DNA from: Rhodoglobus vestalii
GTDB lineage: Bacteria > Actinomycetota > Actinomycetes > Actinomycetales > Microbacteriaceae
Length of the DNA: 64,000 bases
Assembly: GCF_006788895.1 (NCBI RefSeq)
Contig: NZ_VFRA01000001.1
Location: forward strand, 1,426,001-1,490,000
Direction of reading: 5' to 3'
Made by a program: the position numbers and the translations under genes. Shown in pieces: positions 1 through 9,605 of this stretch. Positions within the stretch are counted from its first letter, which is position 1. Each line of letters opens with the position of its first letter. The notes below the pieces were generated by a model. The model searched no databases. It was not told the origin of the DNA and saw only the letters and a program-made list of their open reading frames with translations.

Positions 1-673
1 CGTAAGTGTTGGTTGTCTCCGGTTCACCCTGAGGAGAGTACTCCGCACCGCCATTGGAGTACCTCCCAATGTTCTCTTTCTTCTTCGTGTCGACCGAGAT
101 CACCGGCAGCCCAGCGTCCAAGAACGCAGTGACCTGCTCGTTCAGGTAGATGAACTGGGCGTCGCGGTCGGGATGCTGGCGCCCCTCAAGCTTTTTCGCG
201 TTGGCCTGCAGACTGTATCCGTGATCCTTCAAGAGCCTGGCCACCGTCTTGGGCCCCACCTGGTGACCTTGCGAGGTGAGCGTGTCTGCCAGCTTCACGG
301 TCGACTTCGTCGTCCACCGCAGCGGCGACATCGGATCCCCGCGGGTTACCGGATCCACCAACGCGTTCAACGCCTCCCACACCAGTGGGTCCTTCTGCTC
401 CAGCGTCGGACGGCCCGCACCCTTCATCCGCACCCGACCATCAGTGACCAGCCCCGCTTCCAGCTCCTTCGCGCCCCGCCCGACCGTATCTGCCGACACC
501 CCGGTCGCTGCCGCGACCAGCTTGATCCCGCCATGGCCCAGCTGCCGGGCACCCGCCCCGGCCAACACCCGCTTCTGCCGCTCGTCCAGAATGGGTCCCA
601 CCTCGACCAGCACTCCCGCCAACGCGGTCGCGAACGCCGTATCGAACCCTGCCAACTCCGTAATCTCAGACAT
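1..673 (-). CDS. ISAzo13-family transposase, N-terminal part (cut by window edge)
   Basis: The minus-strand reading frame opens at ATG 673 (starts MSEITELAGFDTAF) and runs without a stop to base 1, so about 224 residues of the amino half are visible. It shows the alternating helical N-terminus and the segment VISVDTKKKENIG, whose Asp opens the DDE catalytic core of ISAzo13-type transposases; the rest of the core lies outside the window. The upstream 50 bases contain a GCGCGATAATTAAC stretch that should belong to the element terminus, ending near base 722 where IS30 sequence begins. The element therefore abuts, and probably interrupted or rearranged, the IS30 copy. Family assignment rests on the VDTKKKE motif and general layout; whether the gene is intact cannot be judged here. 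Confidence 0.75.
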   Translation of the reverse strand, partial: MSEITELAGFDTAFATALAGVLVEVGPILDERQKRVLAGAGARQLGHGGIKLVAAATGVSADTVGRGAKELEAGLVTDGRVRMKGAGRPTLEQKDPLVWEALNALVDPVTRGDPMSPLRWTTKSTVKLADTLTSQGHQVGPKTVARLLKDHGYSLQANAKKLEGRQHPDRDAQFIYLNEQVTAFLDAGLPVISVDTKKKENIGRYSNGGAEYSPQGEPETTNTY

Positions 674-721
674 AGCACAAGCCTAAAGAACTTTCAGGCC
701 AAAACTGGGTTAATTATCGCG

Positions 722-1114
722 CGAGCCCTTAGGGCGTCTGGCCAGCTCGAATGCGAGTGCGTGGGCGCGAGTGGCCCGATACCCGTTGACTCCACAGTCT
801 CGTCTCAGCTCCCGCGAGATCGTCGATGGTGACCGCCCCAAGCGGCGTGCGATCTCCCGCACACCATGCTGACCCTTAAGCTCCAGGATCCTCTCGCGCT
901 CACTCATTGACAGGGACCGGCCCTGCAATTGATGTCCCCACCGCGGTCGCACACCACCATACTCACGGATATGAGCATGCACCGCAGCCGTACTCCACCC
1001 GATCTTCAGCCCGATTGCGTCCCCTGCCAGCCCTGTCTGTTTCAAATCCCACAATCTGTGGACAACATCGCCCAGCATCCGCTCAGAATATCTTCTAGTC
1101 ACATCAATCAGCAT
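722..1114 (-). pseudogene. IS30-family transposase, 5' part
   Basis: This is the N-terminal third of an IS30 transposase. It has an HTH with the segment GVREIARRLGRSPSTISREL, followed by YRATRAHALAFELARRPK, which is typical of the family. After RRPK the frame runs five foreign residues into a stop, so the break is near base 722, at the ISAzo13 end. The element's terminus is at about 1156 and sits inside an IS256 transposase gene. The catalytic C-terminal part of an IS30 transposase lies at 18,864-19,319 on the plus strand, and its terminal repeat matches this one (GGTCAGCGCAACA shared core). I read both as halves of one IS30 copy separated by an inversion. Confidence 0.85.
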
Positions 1115-1156
1115 CCTTCAATCATCGAGGTGTTGCGCTGACCGCGTGAACCTGCG

Positions 1157-2167
1157 CGGGTTGGTGGACCAGATTTGGCGCCAGTGTTTGGGTGGGAACC
1201 CGCAGAACGCGAGGATGTCCTCGCGGGCGTCGAGGAGCACCTGAGCGACCTTGGAGTGGGTCGGTGTGAGTACCCGGATGACTTCGTCGAACTGTGCCTG
1301 GACGTGCTTCGCGTCGGGCTGGGCGAAGATGGTGCGGATCATCGATGCGACCACTTCCTGACTGGCGCGCGGCACGATCGAGAGCACGTTTCGCATGAAG
1401 TGCACTCGACAACGCTGCCAGCTGGTGCCTTGGAAAACGGTACTGATTGCCTTCTTCAACCCGGTATGGGCGTCGGAGATGACGAGCTTCACCCCGTCCA
1501 AACCACGGGCCTTCAGCGACCGCAGGAAGCTGGTCCAGAACACCTCGTTCTCGCTGTCACCCACGTCGAAGCCGAGGACCTCGCGGCGCCCGTCGGAGGC
1601 CACGCCGATGGCGACGACCATCGCCTGGGAGATGACACGGTGGTTGACGCGAGCCTTGCAATATGTGGCGTCGAGGAACACATACGGGTACCCGGTCTCG
1701 CCCAGATCACGGTCGCGGAACGCGGCAACTTCCCCATCGAGATCCGCACAGATCCGGGACACTTCCGACTTAGAGATACCCGTGTCGGCGCCGAGTGCCT
1801 TGACTAGATCGTCGACCTTCCGCGTCGAGACGCCGTGGAGGTAGGCCTCCATTACGACGGCGAACAGGGCCTGGTCCACGCGGCGGCGCTGCTCGAGCAG
1901 AGCGGGGAAGAACGACCCCTGGCGCAGCTTGGGGATCTTGAGGTTGAGGTCACCGGCCGTCGTCGACAGCAGTCGCGGCCGGGTGCCGTTGCGCTGGGTA
2001 GTGCGGTCGGTGTTTCGCTCGAATCGGTCGGCGCCGATGTGGGCGGTGGCCTCCGCGTTGATGAGTTCTTGGTAGAGCGTTTCGGTCGCCAACCGGATTC
2101 GATCAGTGACATGTGTGAGTTTGAGATCCGCGAGGAGCGCAAGCAGGGCAGACTGGTCTAGAGCCAT
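1157..2167 (-). pseudogene. IS256-family transposase, 5' part interrupted by IS30
   Basis: The sequence matches the intact transposase at 12,048-13,307 from its start (MALDQSALLALLADLKL, ATG 2167) to STNP, about 335 residues, then diverges where the IS30 end begins. The first two catalytic Asp residues (VFLDATYCKAR and LVISDAHTG) are present, but the third acidic residue (NPIERVNKE) is lost to the break. The missing tail, starting exactly at [12 protein letters not shown], is found at 19,334-19,586 on the other strand. The IS256 terminal repeat ends at 2291, followed by TGAAAAAG, the duplicated target. The copy appears essentially identical to the intact one, so the interruption is recent. 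Confidence 0.9.
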
Positions 2168-2291
2168 CGTGTGTTTGTGTCTTTCTGTGAGGAACTTTGA
2201 ACGGTTCTCACTGACCATCGCACGGTGGCTCACTGCGTCGGTAATCCGACGCTCGAACTCCGGGAATTACACCACTCGCAGGGACGCAACC

Positions 2292-3058
2292 TGAAAAAGG
2301 CAATGTGGAGAATGCTGTTGGGTTCCTGCGCCGCAACCTGATGGTCCCTGAACCTGAGGCCGCGAGCCTGGTCGGTCTGAACGCGGTGTTAATGGCGCGG
2401 TGCGACGCGCTGGCGCGCACCACACATTATCGCAAGGGCCTGCCGGTGAGTGAACTGTTCGCCCACGACGTGGCCGCGTCTCTTCAGCTGCCAGGGGTCG
2501 GGTTTGATCCGGTCCGCTACGAGTCGAGGAAGGCCGACAAGACTGGCAACGTACTCATTGACGGGAACACGTATGCCGCGGGCCCCTCCTTCCACAGCCG
2601 CCGCCTCACCGTGGGGTTGCGTCACGACGTGGTGCAGATCCTCGATGAACACGCCGCACCGGTGAGGTCCTTCCCTCGAGTTTTTGGGCAGCAAACAGAG
2701 ACGATCTTCGACCCCGCCTCCCTGGTGCCGTTGTTGGTGACTAAGCCCGGAGCGTGGTCGCATTCCCTGCTGCGGCCTCTGGTGCCGGAGATGGTGCGTG
2801 ACTGGCTGGATCAGGCAACGGCCACTGATCGGCGCCGGTTATTCAACGCTGTTGACGCCGCGTCGGGCTCTGCCGGCTTCGACGCTGCGGTGCACGCCGC
2901 AGACACCTTGCTGCGGCGCGGGGACGCCCCCGACATAGCATGGTGGGCATGCTCGCCCGCCGCCTGGCCGATGGCACCGAACCGACCGCCGCCAACGTGG
3001 ACTTGAGTGTCTATGACACCTTCACCACGCTGAACACGAGCACAGGAGAACCCGCATG
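2292..3058 (+). pseudogene. IS21-group-B istA transposase, 3' part with frameshift
   Basis: This is the C-terminal half of an IstA-like transposase, starting at EKGNVENAVGFLRRN directly after the IS256 end. The frame runs to about 2935; the natural ending (MVGMLARRLADG ... TLNTSTGEPA, stop TGA at 3056-3058) continues in another frame, so there is a one-base frameshift near 2935-2940. The last codons overlap the ATG of the downstream istB by 4 bp (ATGA), the usual IS21 arrangement. The N-terminal half, broken at the same HEKG codons, is at 19,644-20,361 on the minus strand. The gene is broken twice: by IS256 and by the frameshift. Confidence 0.85.
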
Positions 3059-3787
3059 AATCCGATCACCATTCAAGACATTATCGAAGCCGGTAAGCAT
3101 GCTGCGCTGACCGGCAGCGTGCTGAGTGAATGGGCCGAGAAAGGCACCCCGAAACAACGCGAATACCTCCACGGGGTTCTGTTGGCCGAACACGAATCCC
3201 GGCAGGAATCACGCCGCCAGCGCCTGCTGAAATCCGCTCGCCTGCCGGCCCTGAAAACACTCACAGGATTCGATTACAGCAGTGTCCGGTTCCCCGAAGA
3301 CTACGGCCGAGAGGCCCTCGAATCCCTGGACTTCATCGACCGGGCCCAGGACCTCGTGCTTTACGGCGACGTCGGCACCGGCAAAACCCACATGGCCTCC
3401 GCCCTGGTAGCAGCCGCCTGCCGGCAAGGCATCCAAGCCAGATTCTTCACCACCTAATCCCTGGTCATGATGCTGCGGCGGGCCAAGGACGAAGATCGGC
3501 TGGACAAAGAGCTTGCGTCCCTGGCCAAGAACCAGCTCTTGGCAATCGATGAACTGGGCTACCTGCCAATCGATACCGAAGGAGCGCGACTCTTGTTCCA
3601 AGTCATCGCGGACGGCTATGAACGACGCAGCCTGATCATCACCACGAACTTAGAATTTTCCCGATGGGGAGCCGTATTCGGAGACGACAACATGGCCGCC
3701 GCCATCATCGACCGGCTAGTGCACCACGGACGGCTGCTGCAATTCCGCGGCGAGTCCTACCGAGTCAAAAATGCCCTCATGAAATAG
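3056..3787 (+). pseudogene. IS21-group-B istB helper ATPase with internal stop
   Basis: IstB is the AAA+ ATPase that assists IS21 transposition. The Walker A motif GDVGTGKTH and Walker B region LLAIDELGYLPID are both visible, as is the C-terminal FRGESYRVKNALMK. An in-frame TAA at 3455-3457 follows RFFTT, where the family normally continues SSLVMMLRRAK; the same frame resumes at SLVMMLRRAK, so a single substitution in a Ser codon explains it. The right terminus of the element follows, ending about 3871 in CACA against group-A istA sequence. Confidence 0.88.
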
Positions 3788-3871
3788 CCAACTGCTCAAA
3801 TGGACTAAAAACGCGCCCAGGCGGCCTGATTCTTAGCGCCGAAATGGCCTACTTAAACTTGACGAAACACA

Positions 3872-4594
3872 ACCCTTCTCGTGCGCTCCCTCGATACCGG
3901 GGATACAAAAGAACGAATCGAAACCATAATGCGATCTCATGGCAATGAATCGTGGATTCTCTAACCGTTCCCGACCCAGCGCGACTCGGATCACCGCTGG
4001 AGTCAAGTTGTCGTAACGGATCATTTTCGACGGGATCCCGCCGAGACGCTCGAAAGCAACGTTATGGCCATCCAGAAACGACTCCTGCGCCTGGTTCGCA
4101 TACGCCACATGCACGGCCCTGCCCGAATATGACAGGCGCAACACGAACATGAACAGTTTCACCATGCTGCCGCCGATCAGCGCCTGGAACTCCCCGAAGT
4201 CAACCTCGGCCTCAGCTCCTGGCGCATGGGTTTGCGGGACCGCAACATTGACCGGGGTGCCGATCAGCTCCCGCCGAATCTTCGCGACCGCGTGAGTGAC
4301 GGTGGACTCGGCTACCGTCGCCCCATACTCGTCCACCAGCCGCTGCCAGACCCGTCTGGCCGTGTGGCGCTGCTTGCGCGGTGCCTCCAGGTCAGCGACT
4401 AACCACGCTCTGACGATCTCCAACCACGGTCCCATCGCCGGGGCGATCCTTTCCGGCACCTTCCGCGGCGGCGGTGTCGAGTCCGTCAACGCGGCACGCA
4501 CAGTGCGCCGATGCACCCCGTATACACGGGCCAGTTCCCTGACAGACATTTCTTTATCTCTCGCATCACGACGGATACGCTCGAACTGTTCCAC
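3872..4594 (-). pseudogene. IS21-group-A istA transposase, 5' part interrupted by IS21-B
   Basis: This is nearly identical to the intact istA at 14,650-16,182 (I see only a few substitutions, e.g. AKI for ARI). It covers the N-terminal HTH (SVRELARVYGVHRRTVRAAL) and the first catalytic region (EVDFGEFQALIGG), to GAHEKG, where it meets the IS21-B end at 3871/3872. A GTG start at 4594 has an AGAGAG-rich ribosome site; a TTG at 4645 is the longer alternative. The element's own left end is at 4732 (terminal CCATACCCA). The 3' part continues at 20,623-20,973 on the plus strand. Confidence 0.88.
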
Positions 4595-4732
4595 TCTCGA
4601 TCTCTCTTTCAAACCCGTTCCCGTTCTCTTCGTCTTGGTCGACAAAAAGAACGCTACGGGTGGGTCGAGGGTGGGGCCACTTCAAACGACTAAAAGCCTC
4701 AAAGGTGGGGCCACTTCAGAGTGCCATACCCA

Positions 4733-5046
4733 AAACCTTGAAGTTCGCTCCCGTGTTCCCTGAACGCTTCGGCTCCCTGGCTGACGCGAGAACCTTCATG
4801 GCCGGCTTCGTCGAGGACTACAACCACACCCACCTCCACAGTGGCATCGGGTTGAATACACCGGCAGATGTCCACTACGGGCTCGCCACCACCAAAGCGA
4901 CCGAACGCTCCATCACCCTGGCCGCTGCCCGCCAGAAGTACCCCGAACGGTTCAGCACCCAAGTGGATCCAAAGATCCTCTCAATCCCCGACGCGGCATG
5001 GATCAATAAACCCATCCCGAAACCAGAAGCAAAACTAGCCGCCTAA
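4733..5046 (+). pseudogene. IS3-family OrfB, C-terminal fragment
   Basis: After the IS21-A end at 4732 the plus strand encodes KTLKFAPVFPERFGSLADAR ... VEDYNHTHLHSGIGLNTPADVHYG, which is the end of an IS3-type integrase catalytic domain, to a TAA at 5044-5046. The N-terminal part and the first two catalytic Asp residues are absent, so IS21-A landed in, or was deleted into, an older IS3 element. Sequence up to about 5080 (ending near TTGACAAATTCCG) is probably the remaining IS3 terminus. It is not the same IS3 as the one at 20,974-22,260, whose OrfB has a different C-terminus. Confidence 0.8.
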
Positions 5047-5189
5047 ACTCACCCTGGCCTCATTCACCTTGACAAATTCCGGACGAAGTCACCATCCACA
5101 GCACTAGCTCCAGCGCAAGTCCGGTGTAGGCCTCAGGATTCGACGTTCCGCCTCTCGATTGCCAGCCCCGGGTTCAGGCTTTACTTTGG

Positions 5190-6398
5190 CTAGTCGTTGA
5201 CGCGCATCTCGTTACCCAACTCATTGATCTTGACAGTCTCACCAGAATCAGAGAGCAAGAAAACGTCTTCCACACGCACGCCAACTCGTCCAGGGTAGAA
5301 AACGCTAGGTTCGATGGTAAACATCATTCCCGGCTCAAGCGGCGTTTCGTCCTCTTCAGAAATGTATGGCAGTTCGTGCACATCTTTTCCAATGCAATGC
5401 CCTGTACGGTGGCGGAACCAATCTCCGTAGCCCGATTCATCGATAACTGATCGTGTTGCTCGGTGAACATCCCCGCCAGTGGCTCCCGGTACCGCCGCCT
5501 TACGGCCAGCTTCTTGGGCAGCCATTACGATCTCGTAGACCTTCTCGTACTCAGCGTTAGGTTGCCCTATGTGGACTGTTCGACCGAAATCCGAACAGTA
5601 TCCTTCGACTATCGCGCCGAAGTCAAAATTTACGCCGGCTCCTACAGAAAGAGCCCTTGTGGAAAGACGCTCACTCGCATCCCGATCAAGCCCCGGGCCC
5701 ATCGCCCAAACCGCGGTGTCGAATGATGACGAGGGTGAACCAAGTTGACGAATTCGCAGATCAATTTCCGAGGCCAGTTCTAGCTCGGTAATACCCGCAA
5801 CTACATGGTCACTGACTGCAGCCATGACTTGGTCGACCATCTGCGCCGCCTGGCGCATGAACTCAATTTCGTGAGTATCCTTGATCCTGCGGATCCGATT
5901 CAGAATATCATCAGCGACGAGAAGCTCGGCTTCTGGACGATAACGTCGCAGATTCAACGTAGTCTCGGACCATGTTCGCCCGCTCACCGCGATGCGTTCT
6001 TGGGCATTAGATTCATGGCCGCAAGAATCGGCGTTTGGTGTGCCGCCGACAGCAATGCGGCTGGCGCGAGAACTAAACGCATCAAACGCGCGAGCAAATA
6101 CTTCCTCGCCGTCATCGGACTCAGTAGCGGTGACAATGTCCCCAATCACGCCGTCAGGTAAATGAAATTCTTGATGATGACGCGTCAATACAAACAGTGG
6201 GTCTTTCCCCGCAGAAAAGAAAGCTCCCGAGATCCAATGATTCGTGTAGCCAATATTCCCAAACGAGGGAATTCCTCGACCTAAGCCAGTGAAATATTCT
6301 AGGTCAGTTTGCGATGCAGGAAGAAATAAGACGTCGATGTCTGCAGCATCAAGTTCCGCATCAAGCTTCGCCCGTCGTGCCTCAAAATCTATAGTCAT
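5190..6398 (-). CDS. M24B metallopeptidase (Xaa-Pro peptidase-like), cluster 1
   Basis: This 402-residue cytosolic 'pita-bread' enzyme has a creatinase-type N-terminal domain (about 1-160) and an M24 catalytic domain. All five expected metal ligands are visible: Asp in NFDFGAIVEGY, Asp in CSDFGRT, His in GHCIGKDVHE, Glu in FTIEPSVF and Glu in VRVEDVFL. It is thus a metal-dependent hydrolase of the aminopeptidase P/prolidase type, not a creatinase, which lacks metal ligands. ATG 6398 has a GGAAAGGA ribosome site. It is the last gene of cluster 1 (hyuA-hyuB-ABC remnants-SnoaL-M24). The paralogue at 23,722-24,933 is very similar along its whole length. Hydrolysis of a short peptide or amide released by, or imported with, the HyuAB substrate is inference. 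Confidence 0.85.
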   Translation of the reverse strand: MTIDFEARRAKLDAELDAADIDVLFLPASQTDLEYFTGLGRGIPSFGNIGYTNHWISGAFFSAGKDPLFVLTRHHQEFHLPDGVIGDIVTATESDDGEEVFARAFDAFSSRASRIAVGGTPNADSCGHESNAQERIAVSGRTWSETTLNLRRYRPEAELLVADDILNRIRRIKDTHEIEFMRQAAQMVDQVMAAVSDHVVAGITELELASEIDLRIRQLGSPSSSFDTAVWAMGPGLDRDASERLSTRALSVGAGVNFDFGAIVEGYCSDFGRTVHIGQPNAEYEKVYEIVMAAQEAGRKAAVPGATGGDVHRATRSVIDESGYGDWFRHRTGHCIGKDVHELPYISEEDETPLEPGMMFTIEPSVFYPGRVGVRVEDVFLLSDSGETVKINELGNEMRVND

Positions 6399-6424
6399 TC
6401 TAGTCCTTTCCGTTTACTCAACAA

Positions 6425-6877
6425 CTATCTTTCCTCAATTGAGAAAAGATCTTCATGCGCATGGATAATCAACCACTTTCCTTCAACTTGGCGCCAGCCC
6501 TGACTTACGCGCATGAGCTCTCGATTTGATCCGTCGGAATTGGTCGTGTCAACACGGAGGAAATGGCGGCTAACTGCCAATGTTCCCGAGACATCAATTA
6601 CTGGTTCGCTGACTTCCATTCGAGTCACCACCGGTTTGCTTGCACCGACGGGTCGAGTTGCACGAATCTCATTAAGGTCATCAATTCCTCTCGCTAGTTT
6701 CTCCGTCACCGCATCCCAGACCGTAGCTTTGGCATGAATATGATTGTCAATTTCAGAAGAGTCTCCCTTGAGGAACGAACTGTACATTGCTTTTTGTGCG
6801 TCCCAAATTGCCAGCTGATCCGGGTCAAATAGTGAGGTGTTCGTTGAATCGGTAACGGTGCTTGTTGCTTGTTCCAT
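6425..6877 (-). CDS. SnoaL/NTF2-fold protein, cluster 1
   Basis: This small cytosolic protein of about 150 residues (starting MEQATSTVTDSTNTS) has the alpha+beta cone pattern of NTF2/SnoaL-like proteins: an N-terminal helix pair, then strands ending WRQVEGKWLIIHAHEDLFS, typical of ketosteroid-isomerase-like folds. I chose ATG 6877 because GGAAGG lies 8 bases upstream; a longer frame begins at 6922. It lies 26 bases upstream of the M24 gene and is conserved in the same position in cluster 2 (24,961-25,416). No catalytic residue can be assigned. A role in isomerising or hydrating a pathway intermediate is speculation. Confidence 0.75.
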   Translation of the reverse strand: MEQATSTVTDSTNTSLFDPDQLAIWDAQKAMYSSFLKGDSSEIDNHIHAKATVWDAVTEKLARGIDDLNEIRATRPVGASKPVVTRMEVSEPVIDVSGTLAVSRHFLRVDTTNSDGSNRELMRVSQGWRQVEGKWLIIHAHEDLFSIEER

Positions 6878-6938
6878 TGAAAATAGCCTTCCATTCTGGT
6901 GTTGGCGATGAGAGTCCATCATTACGAGTACCTAATAT

Positions 6939-7722
6939 TCACCCGCCTAAAACGATTGGCTCGAGCCATGATTCGATCAGCTGTCTTGTGTAACGAGACT
7001 GAGGGTTCTCGCAGATTTGAACAGTTGATCCTGCCTCAACGATATCACCGTGGTGCATAACGACCATAGAATCGGAGAAATGGCGCACCACGGCCGTATT
7101 GTGGCTGATAAAGAGCATTGCAATCCCCAGACGCTGCTGCATCTCCAAGAAAAGATCCAGCACCCGCGCCTGCACAGAAAATATCAAGTGCAGAAACAGC
7201 CTCGTCACAGACCAGCAGCCGAGGTTCCAGAGCCAATGCTCGGGCGATGTTTATACGCTGCAGCTGCCGTCTGCTGAGTTCACTGGGATACCTCGTCATG
7301 AGATCGGGTGTGAGTCCTACTGATCGTAAGAGATTCTCCACTCGCTCGACTCGTTCAAGGCGTGAACCAATTTTATGAATTACCAGTGGCTCTGCGACCG
7401 ACCAGGCGACTGAGCGGCGTTGGTCGAGCGCGAGAAGTGGCTGCTGAAACACCGCTTACACCTGACGCCTGAATCCACGTGAGCCGTGCGCAAGCATCGC
7501 GCTGATTGGGGTGCCATCAAACTCTACCTCGCCACCATCAGGTTCGATGAGACCCAACACGATGTTAGCTATTGTTGACTTGCCCGATCCCGACTCACCA
7601 ACCAAACCAATGATTTCACCTGGCTGAACCTCGCGGTTCACGCCTCTCGCAGCGACCGTTATGTTTTCTCCGTAACCGAAGGATTTATCCACGTTTCGGA
7701 GGTGCAAAAGGGGCTTGCTCAT
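6939..7722 (-). pseudogene. Peptide ABC transporter ATPase (DppF-like), stop and frameshift
   Basis: The gene starts at ATG 7722, overlapping the previous stop by ATGA, and encodes a Walker A motif GLVGESGSGKSTI. At FRRQV a TAA near 7452-7456 replaces the Gln codon seen in the cluster-2 homologue (FRRQVQAVFQQP). The frame then resumes AVFQQPLLALDQRR and continues through a degenerate signature (ELSRRQLQR; cluster 2 has ELSGGQLQR) and Walker B (LLVCDEAVSALD). A second lesion, a frameshift near 7190, follows; the remainder VQARVLDLFLEMQQRLG to the end is in another frame. Three separate defects make loss of function near certain. Confidence 0.88.
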
Positions 7723-7913
7723 ACAATACCTACATCTCGATAGATGGGATTGTCGAAGTCCCAGCTGGCATCAATATTTAGCAGAGTTTTACGCGATCCG
7801 GTCATGCTTAGCGAACTTGATAGGAGAGACTTGGTGTAAGCATGTCGAGGCTTAGTGACCACTTGTCTCGCATCTCTTTGCTCAACCACCTCGCCGTGAA
7901 ACAACACCAGCAT
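7719..7913 (-). pseudogene. Peptide ABC transporter ATPase (DppD-like), C-terminal fragment
   Basis: Only the last 64 residues of a DppD-type ATPase remain (MLVLFHGEVVEQRDARQVV ... HAYTKSLL), which in the family follow the H-loop. It starts within 16 bases of the stop of hyuB. A deletion has therefore removed the genes expected between hyuB and this point: the binding protein, both permeases and most of this ATPase, judging by the gene order left in cluster 2 (hyuB, binding protein, permease). The stop overlaps the start of the next ATPase (ATGA). Confidence 0.82.
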
Positions 7914-7928
7914 CTGCTTTGGGTCAGT

Positions 7929-9605
7929 TTAAGGAACGGGACTCTCGGTGACGTAACCGTTGAGAAGATCTTCCTTGAGGGCTTCAGGGTTGCGCTTGCC
8001 CGGGTCGCCATAGCCACCACCGCCGCCTGTTTGTATCCGCACTTGCGATCCTTTCGGCAGCGGCAGAGCATTGACCTTCAAGATATGTTCTTCGCCGCCA
8101 CCGCGGTCGATGACAACATCGGTTGGGGCACCGTCTTCCCCTCCGAAAAGACCCCATGCTGGCTGCTTAGAGCGTTCAAACCACAGGGAAACCGTTGTTT
8201 GTTCCGAGAGAGTCTCGTAGGAACGCCATATCCCAAGACCCCCGCGATACTCCCCAGCACCACCAGAATTTTGCTGAAGCCCATACCCGGTGACGCGGAG
8301 CGGGTAACGAGACTCAATAACCTCAACGGGATAGTTCTTCAGGTCTCCGCCACCATAGTTCATCCGTCCGTTCACCCCGTCCAGGTCATCGAGCCCTCCC
8401 CATCCAACCCCAGTGGCTTCACTGCAAAAGAACTGTATGCCGTTATCGTCATATCCAGCAAACAGAATATTCATCGCGTCAGCAGGTTGACCAGCATTTA
8501 CTGCGTGAGGCAGAGCAGACGCCAACGCTTTCACAAACAGATCAACCATCATGCCAAGGTGCGGGTAATAGAATTGACAGGCCGCAGGTTCCCGCGCATC
8601 GAAGACGGTCCGCGGTGTAGTCACCACTGACACATTGCGAAACGTCCCGGCAGTCGCTGGAATTTCGGGATTCACCAGGAGCTTATACGCCAATCGTGCC
8701 GCCGACACAGTTTGTGCACGTCCGCAGTTCATTGATCCGGGAGTTTGAGGACTCGATCCGGTGAGGTCGAGCACGATCTGGTCACCCGACACGGTGACAG
8801 TCAATTTCACAGGCACCGGACCGCCTGCTGGCCCCCACGAATCAAGTGCCCCTTCTGCGCGATAGATCCCATCCGGAATTGCCGCTACCGCCTCACGATC
8901 GAGGCGCTCACACTGATCAAACACCTGCTTAGCAGCACCCTCTACTGTCGCAGAACCAAAACGCTCATAGAGCCGCTTCAACATGCGTTCGCCGGTGTGG
9001 CAGGCAGCAATCTGAGCGTGCATGTCACCCCAAACCGAGCGAGGTAACCGACTATTTCGCATCAAGAAATCGATCATCTGGTGATCAGCCACACCAGCCC
9101 GGTACAAATAGGTGGGTCCAAGACGATAACCCTCTTGGTAAATCGACGTCGAGTCCATGGCCTGGCCGGCATCTTTTGCGCCGATATCGAGCCAATGCGC
9201 TTTCGTCGCCCCAAACCCCACCAACCGACCTTCATAAAATATCGGCGAGAAGATCGAAATGTCATTGAGATGACTACCCACCAGATAGCTATCATTGATC
9301 GCAAAGACATCCCCCTCGCGATAATTCTCCGCCCCACCAATATGTTCGGTAGTGACATCAATCGCCACGTCAAGCGCACCTAGAAATATTGGCAAGCCCG
9401 AAGACTGCCCAAGCAACTCCCCGTCCGCGTTGAACAAACCCACCGAACAGTCTTTCATCTCATAAATAATAGGCGTGTATGCAGACCGAGCGAGACTATT
9501 ATTCATCTGCGCAGCAATCGAGTCGAACGCATTACGGATCACCTCAACAGTAACCGGGTCAAGACGCGCACTAGCAGGCCTCATTACTTCCATAGACAAA
9601 TTCAT
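7929..9605 (-). CDS. hyuB: HyuB: hydantoinase B/oxoprolinase subunit, cluster 1
   Basis: This is the 558-residue beta-type subunit of the hydantoinase/5-oxoprolinase/acetophenone-carboxylase family. The family hallmarks are visible: LDPVTVEVIRNAFDSIAAQM near the start and the C-terminal glycine run IQTGGGGGYGDPGKR. With HyuA it would use ATP to open a cyclic amide or carboxylate/amide substrate in the cytosol. The ATG overlaps the stop of hyuA by 4 bp (ATGA), indicating translational coupling. The AT-rich wobble positions contrast with its paralogue at 28,148-29,866, so the two clusters are not a fresh duplication. The 3' end is 15 bases from the deletion junction in the ABC genes, but the frame looks complete. 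Confidence 0.9.
   Translation of the reverse strand: MNLSMEVMRPASARLDPVTVEVIRNAFDSIAAQMNNSLARSAYTPIIYEMKDCSVGLFNADGELLGQSSGLPIFLGALDVAIDVTTEHIGGAENYREGDVFAINDSYLVGSHLNDISIFSPIFYEGRLVGFGATKAHWLDIGAKDAGQAMDSTSIYQEGYRLGPTYLYRAGVADHQMIDFLMRNSRLPRSVWGDMHAQIAACHTGERMLKRLYERFGSATVEGAAKQVFDQCERLDREAVAAIPDGIYRAEGALDSWGPAGGPVPVKLTVTVSGDQIVLDLTGSSPQTPGSMNCGRAQTVSAARLAYKLLVNPEIPATAGTFRNVSVVTTPRTVFDAREPAACQFYYPHLGMMVDLFVKALASALPHAVNAGQPADAMNILFAGYDDNGIQFFCSEATGVGWGGLDDLDGVNGRMNYGGGDLKNYPVEVIESRYPLRVTGYGLQQNSGGAGEYRGGLGIWRSYETLSEQTTVSLWFERSKQPAWGLFGGEDGAPTDVVIDRGGGEEHILKVNALPLPKGSQVRIQTGGGGGYGDPGKRNPEALKEDLLNGYVTESPVP

Noticed and set aside
173..832. 219-codon plus-strand frame over ISAzo13/IS30
   Set aside because: It runs antisense across two different transposase fragments and is Arg/Pro/His-rich without structure; it is chance.
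5190..6398. Creatinase assignment for the M24 proteins
   Set aside because: Creatinase lacks metal ligands, whereas all five are present in both copies; a metallopeptidase is a better fit.
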